Shown here piece by piece: positions 7,538-17,300 of a DNA stretch of 64,000 bases. The notes under the pieces are model-generated. The model saw nothing but the letters and a program-made list of their open reading frames with translations, ran no database searches and was not told the DNA's origin. The stretch comes from Paenibacillus_G sp049942825. Lineage in GTDB: Bacteria; Bacillota; Bacilli; Paenibacillales; NBRC-103111. Numbering within the stretch: the stretch's first letter is position 1; every line of letters begins with the position of its first letter. The DNA lies in NCBI RefSeq assembly GCF_049942825.1, contig NZ_CP187970.1, positions 3,844,001 through 3,908,000 of the forward strand. Direction: 5' to 3'. The position numbers and the translations under genes were made by a program.

Positions 7538-8767
7538 TTATTTAAAAAACATTTTTGTCGTTACTTGTGGTTCCTCAGGCGTTTCCCGATGAATCAACCA
7601 TGCAGCAAGCAAGCCTATACTGAGGTTCAGCGCCAGTAGAAGAAAGGTCAACAAGTAGCTGCCCATTTCCATCAAACGAATAGAAATAACCGGGCCCATA
7701 CTTGTTCCCGCAAATAGAACGAATGTGTACATTGAAACCGCAATCCCGCGGGCTTTGCCTCCTAATTGACCGACTAGAGAAACGAGCGCTGGAACAGAGA
7801 GCGCAATGCCCGTAACAAAAATTAAACTCATAACAATCAACAAAGGCAAGTTTGAAATCATGCCCAAGAAGGCTAAACCTGCAATCGCCAATAGGAGTCC
7901 GCCAAGCAGAACCGCACGAACGCCAAAGTGTTTCGATAATCTTCCGGACAAAGGAGAAACCAGCATGCCCAAAACGCCAATAGAACGGATATAAAGAATT
8001 TCTTCTGAATTCAAACCAAAGTCGGGACCGCTTAAGTAATTACCCAAGACGGTGTACATGCTGACAAACGACATGAGCAATACCATTGCCACAATGTAGC
8101 TTAGAACAAGGTTTTTTTGCGAAAATACACCGCCGATTTGCTTTAAAGATTCCCAAACATTCGCATGTGCTTGTTGAATTTCACCTTTTGGAAGGAAGCG
8201 AAGAATTAGAAACGCAGTGATGGCATACACACCTGCCAGAAGGTAAAATACCGTGTTCCACCCATATTGCTCGCTAATTAAAGCACTGACAACCTGCCCG
8301 ATGATTCCGGCAACCAAAAATCCTGTGCTAATAAACCCGATTGTCGTCACCCGCTTTTCTGCGGGGAACATTTCTACCGCGTAGGCCAGGGCAACCGGAG
8401 AAAAAGTGGCTGCCGCAAAGCCTTGCATTCCTCTCAGCACGACCATCCAGAAGAAGCTGTCAACCATGCCGAGCAGCAAAGAGATCAGCGTCAACGCAAG
8501 AAGCCCAATAAAAATCACTTGTTTGCGGCCGTATTTATCCGATAAGGCTCCATAAATCAAACATCCCATCGCGAACCCCATAGAAAAAATACTCCCCGCA
8601 GCCGCTGCCTGTGTAGGTGTAATGCTAAAGAAATCAGCAAACAAAGATATCAAAGGAATGGTTACATACAAGCTGGACATGACCATCATTCCAGACCAGC
8701 ATAAAATCGCCGTCATGAGAGAAAAGTTTCTACTCTTCGAAACTGTTGAACCCGCTGCTTGTGACAT
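7538..8767 (-). CDS. MFS transporter (YnfM-like drug/metabolite exporter)
   Basis: A 409-residue major facilitator with twelve predicted membrane helices. The motif-A loop GALSDKYGRKQV lies between helices 2 and 3 (about residues 73-84), and LSGRLSKHFG is its counterpart in the second half. Such proteins expel small molecules using the proton gradient. It lies immediately downstream of the MarR-family gene, and near-identical palindromes (about 8825-8837 and 9426-9438) precede both genes. This is the standard layout of a MarR-controlled efflux pump. GAGGTG precedes the ATG. The substrate cannot be read from sequence. Confidence 0.85.
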   Translation of the reverse strand: MSQAAGSTVSKSRNFSLMTAILCWSGMMVMSSLYVTIPLISLFADFFSITPTQAAAAGSIFSMGFAMGCLIYGALSDKYGRKQVIFIGLLALTLISLLLGMVDSFFWMVVLRGMQGFAAATFSPVALAYAVEMFPAEKRVTTIGFISTGFLVAGIIGQVVSALISEQYGWNTVFYLLAGVYAITAFLILRFLPKGEIQQAHANVWESLKQIGGVFSQKNLVLSYIVAMVLLMSFVSMYTVLGNYLSGPDFGLNSEEILYIRSIGVLGMLVSPLSGRLSKHFGVRAVLLGGLLLAIAGLAFLGMISNLPLLIVMSLIFVTGIALSVPALVSLVGQLGGKARGIAVSMYTFVLFAGTSMGPVISIRLMEMGSYLLTFLLLALNLSIGLLAAWLIHRETPEEPQVTTKMFFK

Positions 8768-8821
8768 AAAGCACCTCTTTTAATAAGATTTTTAAACTGT
8801 TGCAGAATTCCTTAATAAAAG

Positions 8822-8840
8822 TAATTAGGTTATCTAATTA
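8822..8840. promoter_or_regulatory. MarR operator before the MFS gene
   Basis: TAATTAGGTTATCTAATTA is almost perfectly symmetrical and differs from the copy in front of marR (9426-9438) by one base over the central 13. It lies between the MarR gene and the MFS start, so the MFS gene may have its own regulated promoter. Confidence 0.65.
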
Positions 8841-8854
8841 TATGTATAAAAAAA

Positions 8855-9409
8855 TTATCTCCCTACCCCTAACCTTTTCTCTATACTTCCATTCAGCTTA
8901 ACCAAGATCTTCTCAAACACTGTTCGCTCCTCCTCATCCAAGTCACTGAGCAGTGAAGCGCAAGTTGCCCAAAAGGTCGGTAGTACATTGCCGACCAAGT
9001 CCCGGCCTTCCCGTGTAATGCTGACATGAATCATACGACGATCTTGGACACTCTGTTCGCGAACAATCCATTTTCTTTTTTCCAGCCAATCCAACAAAGC
9101 CGTTACAGAAGCCCGACGAATCCCAAGTCGATCTGCGATTGCCGAGGGAGTGACATGCTCTCTGTCCTCATGCAGCATAAGCAGCAGCAACAAGTCCAGC
9201 TTGCTCTCGGTAATACCGAATTCAGATAAATCCATGTCCATCAAGTCCAGGGTATTGTCACTGAGCCACAACATCAGCAATCCCATGTGAGTTGATTTGC
9301 GATCCGTGTCCTTTGTCGCGGTTTGGTCCATTAGGTCTAAATAAGGGGCAATTCCTAATTTAGGCAGCTGCTGGTCCACGGTGTTCTCAATCGCCGTTCT
9401 TTTTGCCAT
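8855..9409 (-). CDS. MarR family transcriptional regulator
   Basis: A 184-residue winged-helix regulator with the MarR core in the middle: helix-turn-helix TPSAIADRLGIRRASVTALL (about residues 106-125) and the wing VQDRRMIHVSITREGRDL with its DRR signature. The N-terminal 40 residues are an unusually long extension for this family. I start at the ATG at 9409, six bases after AAAGGTG. It is followed by the MFS exporter, and TTAG.TTATCTAA palindromes stand before both genes. It probably represses the exporter and itself until a ligand binds. Confidence 0.85.
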   Translation of the reverse strand: MAKRTAIENTVDQQLPKLGIAPYLDLMDQTATKDTDRKSTHMGLLMLWLSDNTLDLMDMDLSEFGITESKLDLLLLLMLHEDREHVTPSAIADRLGIRRASVTALLDWLEKRKWIVREQSVQDRRMIHVSITREGRDLVGNVLPTFWATCASLLSDLDEEERTVFEKILVKLNGSIEKRLGVGR

Positions 9410-9425
9410 CACATCACCTTTTTAA

Positions 9426-9438
9426 TTAGATTATCTAA
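9426..9438. promoter_or_regulatory. MarR operator before marR
   Basis: TTAGATTATCTAA is a perfect palindrome 17 bp upstream of the marR start; it continues outward as AATTAG...CTAACTAA. Its sister site precedes the MFS gene. Confidence 0.65.
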
Positions 9439-9597
9439 CTAAACGTAAATATATCTTATTTTGTTTGCTCTTGCAAGTATTAATGGCTATCGCTTCGCAC
9501 GACGGCGGCATTCATTGTGAGTATGTTTTTGTCCTTTGGCGTGCTGAATTACAAAACAGGGCATGCTCCGGTTCGAAGTGGCCCTGTCGCGCCGTAT

Positions 9598-10177
9598 TAT
9601 CGAACGGGATATCCGATGATTTTCAGATCCGTTCCAAGCTGTTCGTACCGGACATCCTTTAGGTTCAGGACGTCAGCCATGACTGCAGCCCTTGCTCTCT
9701 CTCCCGCGTGGCTATTTTACCGTCAAGGGAAATGGCGGACTTAAGCGTAACAAAGGGCCGGCGGCTCACGATATACCGGTTGAACACTTCGATCATGCGT
9801 ACGGCCTCTTCTTCGCATACCCCCGTAATGACCTCGATGCCTGCCTCCCGCAGCATCTGCAGCCCCCGGCCCGCCACCAGCGGGTTCGGGTCGGATGCGG
9901 CGACGATCACGGAGCGAATTCCCGCCCCGATGATAGCCTCCGCACAGGGGCCCGTCCGCCCATGATGGGAACAGGGCTCCAGCTTTACATAAATTACGGC
10001 CCCGAGTGCCTGTTCACCGGCCATGCGCAGGGCATGAATCTCCGCATGGGGCTCTCCCGGCTTCAAGTGAGCGCCTATGCCGGCAATCCGGCTATCCTTG
10101 ACGATCACACTCCAGACCATCGGATTCGGATCGGTTTGTCCTTTGGTCATCCTGGCATTCTCAAGAGCCAGTCTCAT
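9598..10177 (-). pseudogene. ribD: ribD with a large internal deletion
   Basis: The N-terminal 150 residues are a recognisable riboflavin-specific deaminase: HAEIHALRMAGEQ with the zinc His, and the PCSHHGRTGPC zinc cysteines, both intact. The reductase domain begins (RPFVTLKSAISLDGKIAT) and is then cut: the frame ends at 9665. In the next frame the sequence resumes as the very end of a RibD protein (ADVLNLKDVRYEQLGTDLKI, about 9598-9690). So most of the reductase domain, roughly 150 residues, is missing, with a frameshift at the join. A glycine of the NPMVG motif is also changed (NPMVW). No other riboflavin genes are nearby. The deaminase half could in principle still be made. Confidence 0.75.
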
Positions 10178-10201
10178 TCATGCCAATTCTACGTTTCCGT
10201 C

Positions 10202-11014
10202 TCAAATGTGGGCTGATTCAAACTCGCCGCTGATGTTCCCGTTAATACAAATCGAATGCCCCCAGAACAAGTCTCCGTCTGAATAATAAACAGTGAATCT
10301 GCCGTCTGGATACACAGAGATGGTCCAGATTTTAATCGAGTTGATGAATATCTCTTCCGTTATTTCTTCGTACTGAGGCTCGTCTTCTTGCTCTAACCAA
10401 TCATTTGCCAAATCGAGCAATTCATCTGCCGCATACGCTTTTAGTCTCTTGTTCCACCCTTCCTGATCACCAAACAACGTATAGGCTGTTTGAAGTGCCA
10501 ACTTCATTTGGTTCTCATCCGATTGCCACTCAAAGTGGAGTTCCACTCTTTCTCCATCGAATTGAACTTCTTTTTCAAATAAATCAATCGTCTTATCCAA
10601 TTGGAATTGGCCTAACTTCTCATCGTGATAGAAAACGGGTTTGAAGGATTCCTCTAATACCACCTTCAATTCATTATCTTGGTATGATGGATCAAGAACT
10701 TCGATAAACATAAGAGATTTTTCTCCAATTCGGACTCTCAGCTTTACCAGACTGTTTGCTTGAAGGACCTCTTTTGCTTTTGATAGTTCACTATTGCTTA
10801 CAAGCCATTCCAAGATTGTTCTATCACGTATAAGTGGCTCATCTTCCCCTATCCGTTTCCACGCAATTAAAGTAATGGACGGGTTCCACATGACTTGACC
10901 CATTCCTTTACCGGCTCCGACACCGCAAGCTTCTGTAACGCCCGCAATCTCAACAATCTCTTCATCAAAACGTGAATTGAATTCCTGTATTTCTTTTTCT
11001 TTTCCTTTTCCCAT
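10202..11014 (-). CDS. DUF2262-type protein
   Basis: A 270-residue soluble, acidic protein. The C-terminal half carries the features I associate with DUF2262: AYAADELLDLANDWLEQ, then EITEEIFINSIKIWTISVYPDGRFTVYY (read in pieces), ending with DGDLFWGHSI.I.GN. I chose the ATG at 11014, which has GGAGG seven bases ahead; the longer frame to 11104 lacks one. No catalytic motif, signal peptide or membrane helix is visible. It is a single gene between the ribD remnant and the end of the NRPS operon, from which a strong terminator separates it. Its function is unknown. Confidence 0.6.
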   Translation of the reverse strand: MGKGKEKEIQEFNSRFDEEIVEIAGVTEACGVGAGKGMGQVMWNPSITLIAWKRIGEDEPLIRDRTILEWLVSNSELSKAKEVLQANSLVKLRVRIGEKSLMFIEVLDPSYQDNELKVVLEESFKPVFYHDEKLGQFQLDKTIDLFEKEVQFDGERVELHFEWQSDENQMKLALQTAYTLFGDQEGWNKRLKAYAADELLDLANDWLEQEDEPQYEEITEEIFINSIKIWTISVYPDGRFTVYYSDGDLFWGHSICINGNISGEFESAHI

Positions 11015-11130
11015 TTCATTCCTCCGTTCTTTTATCTTAATATATCTTATTCGCTTACCTATATGAAGACAAACGCAAATGGATATGAGATCGTCGGAGA
11101 ACATCGGCTAAGGACTTGTCATGCACTTGT

Positions 11131-11165
11131 GCGGCCCTTAATGAATATATGTTCTTGTCCTCCAA
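11131..11165. repeat. Dispersed 35-bp repeat, copy downstream of the NRPS operon
   Basis: GCGGCCCTTAATGAA followed by TATATGTTCTTGTCCTCC and AAC. The same unit occurs at 42375-42410 and 45131-45166, a diverged copy at 4505-4537, and partial copies near 4155 and 43063, always in the same orientation. Confidence 0.8.
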
Positions 11166-11184
11166 CAGGATTCCATAAAAAGAA

Positions 11185-11222
11185 CCGCCTTGGCATTGGC
11201 TGTTGGGCCAATGCCAGGCGGG
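11185..11222 (-). terminator. Strong terminator closing the NRPS/PKS operon
   Basis: Arms CCGCCTTGGCATTGGC (11185-11200) and GCCAATGCCAGGCGGG (11207-11222) pair with one bulged base around a 6-base loop. On the minus strand the stem is followed by TTCTTTTT. It lies 100 bp after the stop of the last NRPS gene, so no further gene belongs to this transcript. Confidence 0.85.
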
Positions 11223-11321
11223 GTTAAACGGTGGGCCTTCTTGTGTGCCTTTCTTGGCCAAGTGATCTTCTTCATCTGAAAGATGGCGGTCACTAGGCTA
11301 AGCACAATCCGCGGCGATGCG

Positions 11322-14300
11322 CTACAGCAAGAAATCGATCGTTACCGGCGTAACGGGTTCGGTAAGTTGAATATCTCCCAGTCGAATATCCGGCATTGCA
11401 GCGACGATGGAAAGCAAGTTCGACAGATCGTCGGCAAGCTTCCGGACTGTCCGTTCTTGGAACAGTTTGGAGCTGTAATCCATATTGCCGACGATCCGCC
11501 CCTCCTCCTCCATCACCGTTACCGTCAGGTCAAATCTTGCGATGGCAAGCTCGCTTTCCAACGGCGTAAAGCGCAGCTTTTCGATCTGCAGCGTTTGCTG
11601 CTCATAATTTTGCAGCACGAGCATCGTGTCGAACAGCGGATTGCGGTTGGCATGCTGGGCTGCGCCGAGCTTGTCCACCAGTTCGTCAAACGGGTATGCT
11701 TGATGTTCGTAAGCGCCAAGCGCGCTCTCCTTGACTTCCTGCAAGTAGGCGCGGAATGTTTTTTCTTCGGTCGGATAATTTCTCAACGCCAACGTATTCA
11801 CGAACATGCCGACGATCGTCTCCAGACCGCTTATCTGTCTGCCGGCTACTGGCGTTCCGACGATGATATCCTCCTGCCCGCTATAATGGGCCAACAGTGC
11901 CGTATAGGCTGCCAGCAGTACCATGAACAGCGTGCTGCCGTTTTCTTCAGCCAGTTCTTTCACTTGCACGGTCAAAGCCGAATCGAACTCGAAAGCGACT
12001 CGCTTTCCTTCGAAGCAGCGCACCTCTGGCCGCGGATAGTCTGTCGGCAGCTCCAGAACCGGCAGTTCCCCGGACAGCACATTGAGCCAGTAAGCTTCTT
12101 GCTGCCGATAAAACTTGCTCTCTTCCTGCTGTGCCTGCCAAACGGCATAATCTTTATATTGAAACCCTAACGGCGGCAGCCTCTCTCCGGTGTACAACTT
12201 GTTCAACTCCTCCATCACGAGTGCGATGGAAACCCCGTCCGAGACAATATGGTGCATATCGAATTGTAAAATATGCCGTTCAGCTTCCAGCTCGATCAAC
12301 TCTACGCGCAGAAGCGGCGGCTTCCGCAGATCGAACATCCGAACGAAATGCCGCAAGCGGTGCAGCGCCTCTTCTTCGTTCGCTTGCACCGTGCAGATAG
12401 CAAAATCTGCAGCATCATAAATTTTTTGCACCGGTTCGCCGTTCAACATCTCAAATCCGGTGCGCAGCGACTCATGGCGCGCAATCAATTGGCGGAACAC
12501 CTCTTCCAGCCGAACCCGGTTTAGCGGACCCTCCACCAGCATCGCGCTGGGCATGTTATAGCCGATGTCTCCGCCTGCCCACTGACTCAAAATATACATG
12601 CGTTTCTGTGCAGAAGACAGCGGATAGTAAGGTTGCTCCTCGGCTAAGGGAATGACCGTGGCAGCTTCGGCTTCTCCCTGCGCCTCATGGCGAATCCAGG
12701 CGGCCAACGTCTCGATCGTCGGCCGCTCGAACACGATCCGCAGCGGTACGGCGATGCCGGTCTCCCTTTGAATCTGTGTGACCAAAGCAGTGGCTCGGAG
12801 CGAATGACCGCCTATATTAAAGAAATGATCTGTTACGCCAACGCGGTTCAGTCCCAGTATATCCTGCCAAATCCTCGCTAGCATCGACTCTGTCCTTGTG
12901 CGCGGCATCACAGCGGCCTCCGTCCGTACGGCTCCTTGCGGAGCGGGCAGCGCCTTCCGATCAATCTTGCCATTGGCGCTTAGCGGCATCCGCTCTATCT
13001 GCATCAGGTACGTCGGCACCATGTAACTCGGCACCTTCGCTGCCAAACGGCTGCGCAGCTCACTCGCGCTGATATCCGTTTTCGCAACATAGTAAGCGCA
13101 CAAGTGCTGCAGCCCTGCCCCGTCATCTTCTCCGGCGACGACGACTGCCTCCGAAACGTTCTCCTCGTTCAGAAGCTGCCACTCCACTTCCCCGAGCTCG
13201 ATCCGGTAACCGCGGATTTTCACCTGACGGTCAATGCGCCCCAGGTACTCGAGGTTCCCATCAGGCAGCCAGCGGGCCAAATCCCCTGAACGGTACATCC
13301 GCTCTCCGGTCCGAAACGGGTCTTCCATAAATTTCTCCGCCGTCAGTTCCGGGCGGTTGACGTACCCTCTGGCTACCCCTGCCCCGGCGATGCACAATTC
13401 CCCGGGAACGCCAAGCGGCTGCAGCTGCAAAGTGCCTTCCTTCATAATATACAGCCGCGTATTATCGATCGGCTTGCCAATCGGAATCAGGGAGTAAGCG
13501 GTATCCGGATCACACTCAAAGTACGAGACATCCACCGTCGCTTCCGTCGGTCCGTAAAGATTGATAAGCCGTGCGCGGTTGATCCAGGCCAGCGTCTTCT
13601 GGAACTGCGCCGCATGCTGCGGCCGCAGGACGTCACCGCTTGCGAACACGTATCGAAGCGTCCCCAGCTGCTCCGCCAGCCGGGAGCCGGACTGCTGGTC
13701 TGCGTAATCCAAAAATTCGCGAAGCATCGGGGGGACGAAATGTACGGTCGTCACGCCATACTGCGCGATCGTTTCGACCATCCGTTCCGGACTCTTCTCC
13801 CCGCCGACCGACAAGAGACATACGCTGGAACCTGCCATCGCCCACCAGAACAGTTCCCACACCGACACATCGAACGTAATTGCTGTTTTTTGCAAAATGA
13901 CATCCGCTTCCGTGAGCTGATAACGCTTCTGCATCCAGAAAAGGCGGTTGACCACCGAGCGGTGCTCAATCATGACGCCTTTGGGCTTGCCTGTAGAGCC
14001 CGATGTATACATAACGTACGCCGGGTCGCCCGGTCCAGCCAAAGGCGGAAGATTCGCCACGTCAGCCGCGTAACTTTCGGCAGCATGTAAGTCTATGGCT
14101 ATGCCAGCCTGCTCCACCGGCACGCGAGCCAGCCACTGCCTCTGTGCCAGAATCAGCTTGGCCCCCGAGTCTTCCAGCATGTAACGGATGCGGCCGTCCG
14201 GATACGACGGATCCATAGGCACATACGCGCCCCCAGCCTTGAGAATCGCATAGATGCCGATGATCATCTGCAGCGAGCGATCCGTCAGGAGGCCTACCCT

Positions 14301-17300
14301 GTCGCCTGGCTGAATGCCTGACGAACGAAGCGTGCGGGCAAGTCGATTGGCGTGCTCGTTCAGCTCGCCATAGGTCAGCTCTCCGTCCGCGCACCTTACC
14401 GCTGTCCGGTTCGGCCTGCATGCGGCTTGCTCTTCGAACAAAGCAGAGATGGTCCTCTCGTGCGGATAGTCTACCTCTGTGGAATTAAAGTCCTGAAGGA
14501 GCAGCTCTTGCTCCTGCGAGGTGACGATTGTCACCTCGTCAACGCGCATATCCGGCTGCTCTGCGATCTGCTCGAGCACCCGAATGAAATGCCCCTGCAT
14601 CTGCTCGACATTCCCGCGCTCATAGACAAGCGCATTATAGCCAAACTCGATAACAATCTCTTCATCTGGCATGATCGTCAGCGTAAAGTCATAATTCGTC
14701 TGCTCCGTCATCTCCGCATTGACAATGGTAAAGCCGTCTCCCTCACGGTCGACGCTGCTTTCGATTTCTCGATCGAGCGGGTAGTTCTCGAAGATGAGCA
14801 GATGTCCGATCAATTCCGTCTTCTGGATCGTCTGCGCCTGGATTTCATACAGCGGATGCGTATCGTAAACATGGGAATCGATCGCCTGCCGCTGATTTCG
14901 CTTCAGCAATTCGGAGAAGATGTCCTCCGTTTCGCTTTTCACCCGCACAGGAACGGTATTCATAAACAGTCCGATCATCGTCTCGATACCGGGTATTTCG
15001 GCAGGACGACCGGATACGACGCTGCCGAACACAACATCCCTGCTGTTGTTATAACGCTGCAGAACCATTCCCCAAGCCGTCTGCATCACCGTATGGATCG
15101 TTACCTGACACTGCCTGGCTGTACGATTCAGGCTCGCGCTCAAACTCTTGCCAAGCGAGCTGACCCGCTTGCCGGCTTCATATCCCGCCGCTGGCTTGTC
15201 GGCCAATACCCTGCCAGGAAGCAGCGTCTGTCCTTCGTAGCCGTTCAAGTAGCGGATCCAGTAATCGCGCGCTTGTAGGAAGTCCTGACGCTCCAACCAC
15301 TCCATATAACGGCTGAACGGACTGACGGGTGCCAATTGTGCGGGGAGACCCTTCAAGATGGCGAAATAAGTACCGAACACTTCCTTGTTGATTAGCGATA
15401 GACACCATCCATCCATGATGATGTGATGAAAGCTCCAAATCACCGAGAAGGCTTCATCGTCCGTTTGCAGAACCGCTACGCGCATCAGCATGCCCGAAGC
15501 CAGGTCGAACCTTCTGGACTTGTCTTCGCTTGCGAATTTCTGCACGTACGATCGACGCAATTCGCTCGGAAGCCGGCGCAAATCTTCATAATAAAACTCG
15601 CTCCGCTTATCCCGATAAACGATCTGTACAGGCTCCTGCTCCCACGAGCTGAACACATTGGTACGCAGTACGGCGTGCCGCTGTACAAGCTGATCGAGGC
15701 TTTGTGCGAACACATCGACATGAAAGCTGCCCTCAACATCGAAAGTCGCCTGCTCGAAATAAGCGGCCGAATCCGGGTCCATCAGATCATGGAACAGCAT
15801 CCCTTTCTGCATCGGGGTCAGCCCGTATACTTGCTCAATCTCCCCAGTGGAAGCTGCATGCTCGGTAATCGCTGCGAACTGCTCAAGCGTCACACCGCTC
15901 AGCTTCACATCGCTTGGCGTCAGCTCCGGCTGCTCCTTGGCCGCGCAGTGCATAATAACCTCCTGCAAGCTCGCTTGCAGCAGCTCAGCGAACCGTTCTA
16001 TCGTTTCCCTGCGGAATGCCGCGCTGCTGTACTGAATTTCCATAGTCAGACACCCGTCCGCGATGAGTCCGTTGATATTCAGCACATGCTTCATGACCGT
16101 TGTACCGCTCATGGAAGGACCGGTGCTAAAAGGGGACAGCCGCATGGCCCCGCTCTGCAAATCTTGATCAAATTGGCCTAAATAATTGAAACTGATTTCG
16201 GGCTCCGCCGAGAAGAGGCCGGGTTCGCACAGCTCGGACAAATAGCGCAGCATGCCATAGCCTGCTCCTTTGCGAGGAATGCGGCGAAGCTCTTCCTTTA
16301 CCCGCTTAATCCGCTGCGAAGTCGTCTCATTCGCTTCGCAGACGAGCCACACCGGATACTGACTTGTGAACCAGCCTACGGTGCGCGTTACATCCTGATC
16401 TTGATGCAAAGGTTCGCGGCCGTGCCCTTCTACATTCAAAAGCACCCGTTCCAGACCGCTCCAGGCATAAATCGCCATGCCGAGCGCAGCAAGGAGCAGA
16501 TCATGGACCTCGGTGCGGTAAGCGCGATTCGCCTGCTTCAGCAGCAGCTGGGTCATCGGCTCGGGCCATACGGCCGTGAGCGTATCGCTATCCGCAACTT
16601 GCATGCGGCAAGAAACGGCCTGAGTGTCCTCGGCACAGTAGTCCTTAGGCAGCCAAGTGCGCTCCGCTTGTTCCATTCGCAGCCAGTATGCTCGCTCCTG
16701 CTGCATAGCGGCACTTTTCGCTTCCACAGCCAACATCCGGGCCCATGACTGGAATGAAGCTGTTTTGGGGGGGAGACGAATTCCCTCTCCTTGTGCAGCC
16801 TGCTCATAGGCCGCTGTCAAATCCTCCAGCAGGATTCGCCACGATACTCCGTCCACAACCAGATGATGGATCACAATCAACAGATGATCGCCGTCCGTAT
16901 AACGGAACAACCGCAGCTTCATCAAAGGACCTTCCGCCAGATTAAAGCTGCCCTGCAACTCGGCCGCTCTCTCCTCCACCGCCTTGGCTGCATCGGCCGT
17001 GGTTTTACCGCAAAAGTCGAAGGTCTCCAGCTGGAACATCTCGCCCTCGTGAACATCCCGTCCCCATGCCCGATAACCGGAATCCGCTTGGCGGAATACG
17101 AGGCGCAGCGCATCGTGATGAGCCGCAATAGCCGCTAACGCTTGGCGCAGCGCGCCTTCCTCGAAGCCTGTCGTACGGTGCAGCATAACCGCTTGATTAA
17201 AGTAGTGCGGTTCGGTAAAGTTTTGCGCGAAGAACCAGTGCTGAATCGGGGTCAACCGGACGTCTCCAGTCACCGCGCCTTGATCGGCCGCTTGATCGGT

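Noticed and set aside
9465..9744. Small plus-strand frames between marR and ribD
   Set aside because: They overlap the antisense end of the ribD relic and resemble no protein.
14352..15278. Long plus-strand frame (308 aa) opposite NRPS2
   Set aside because: It lies wholly antisense to an adenylation/condensation region with clear motifs; the protein has biased composition (His, Arg, Gln rich) and no recognisable fold. The same applies to 24000-25001, 11283-12170, 13614-14090 and similar frames over the NRPS/PKS genes.
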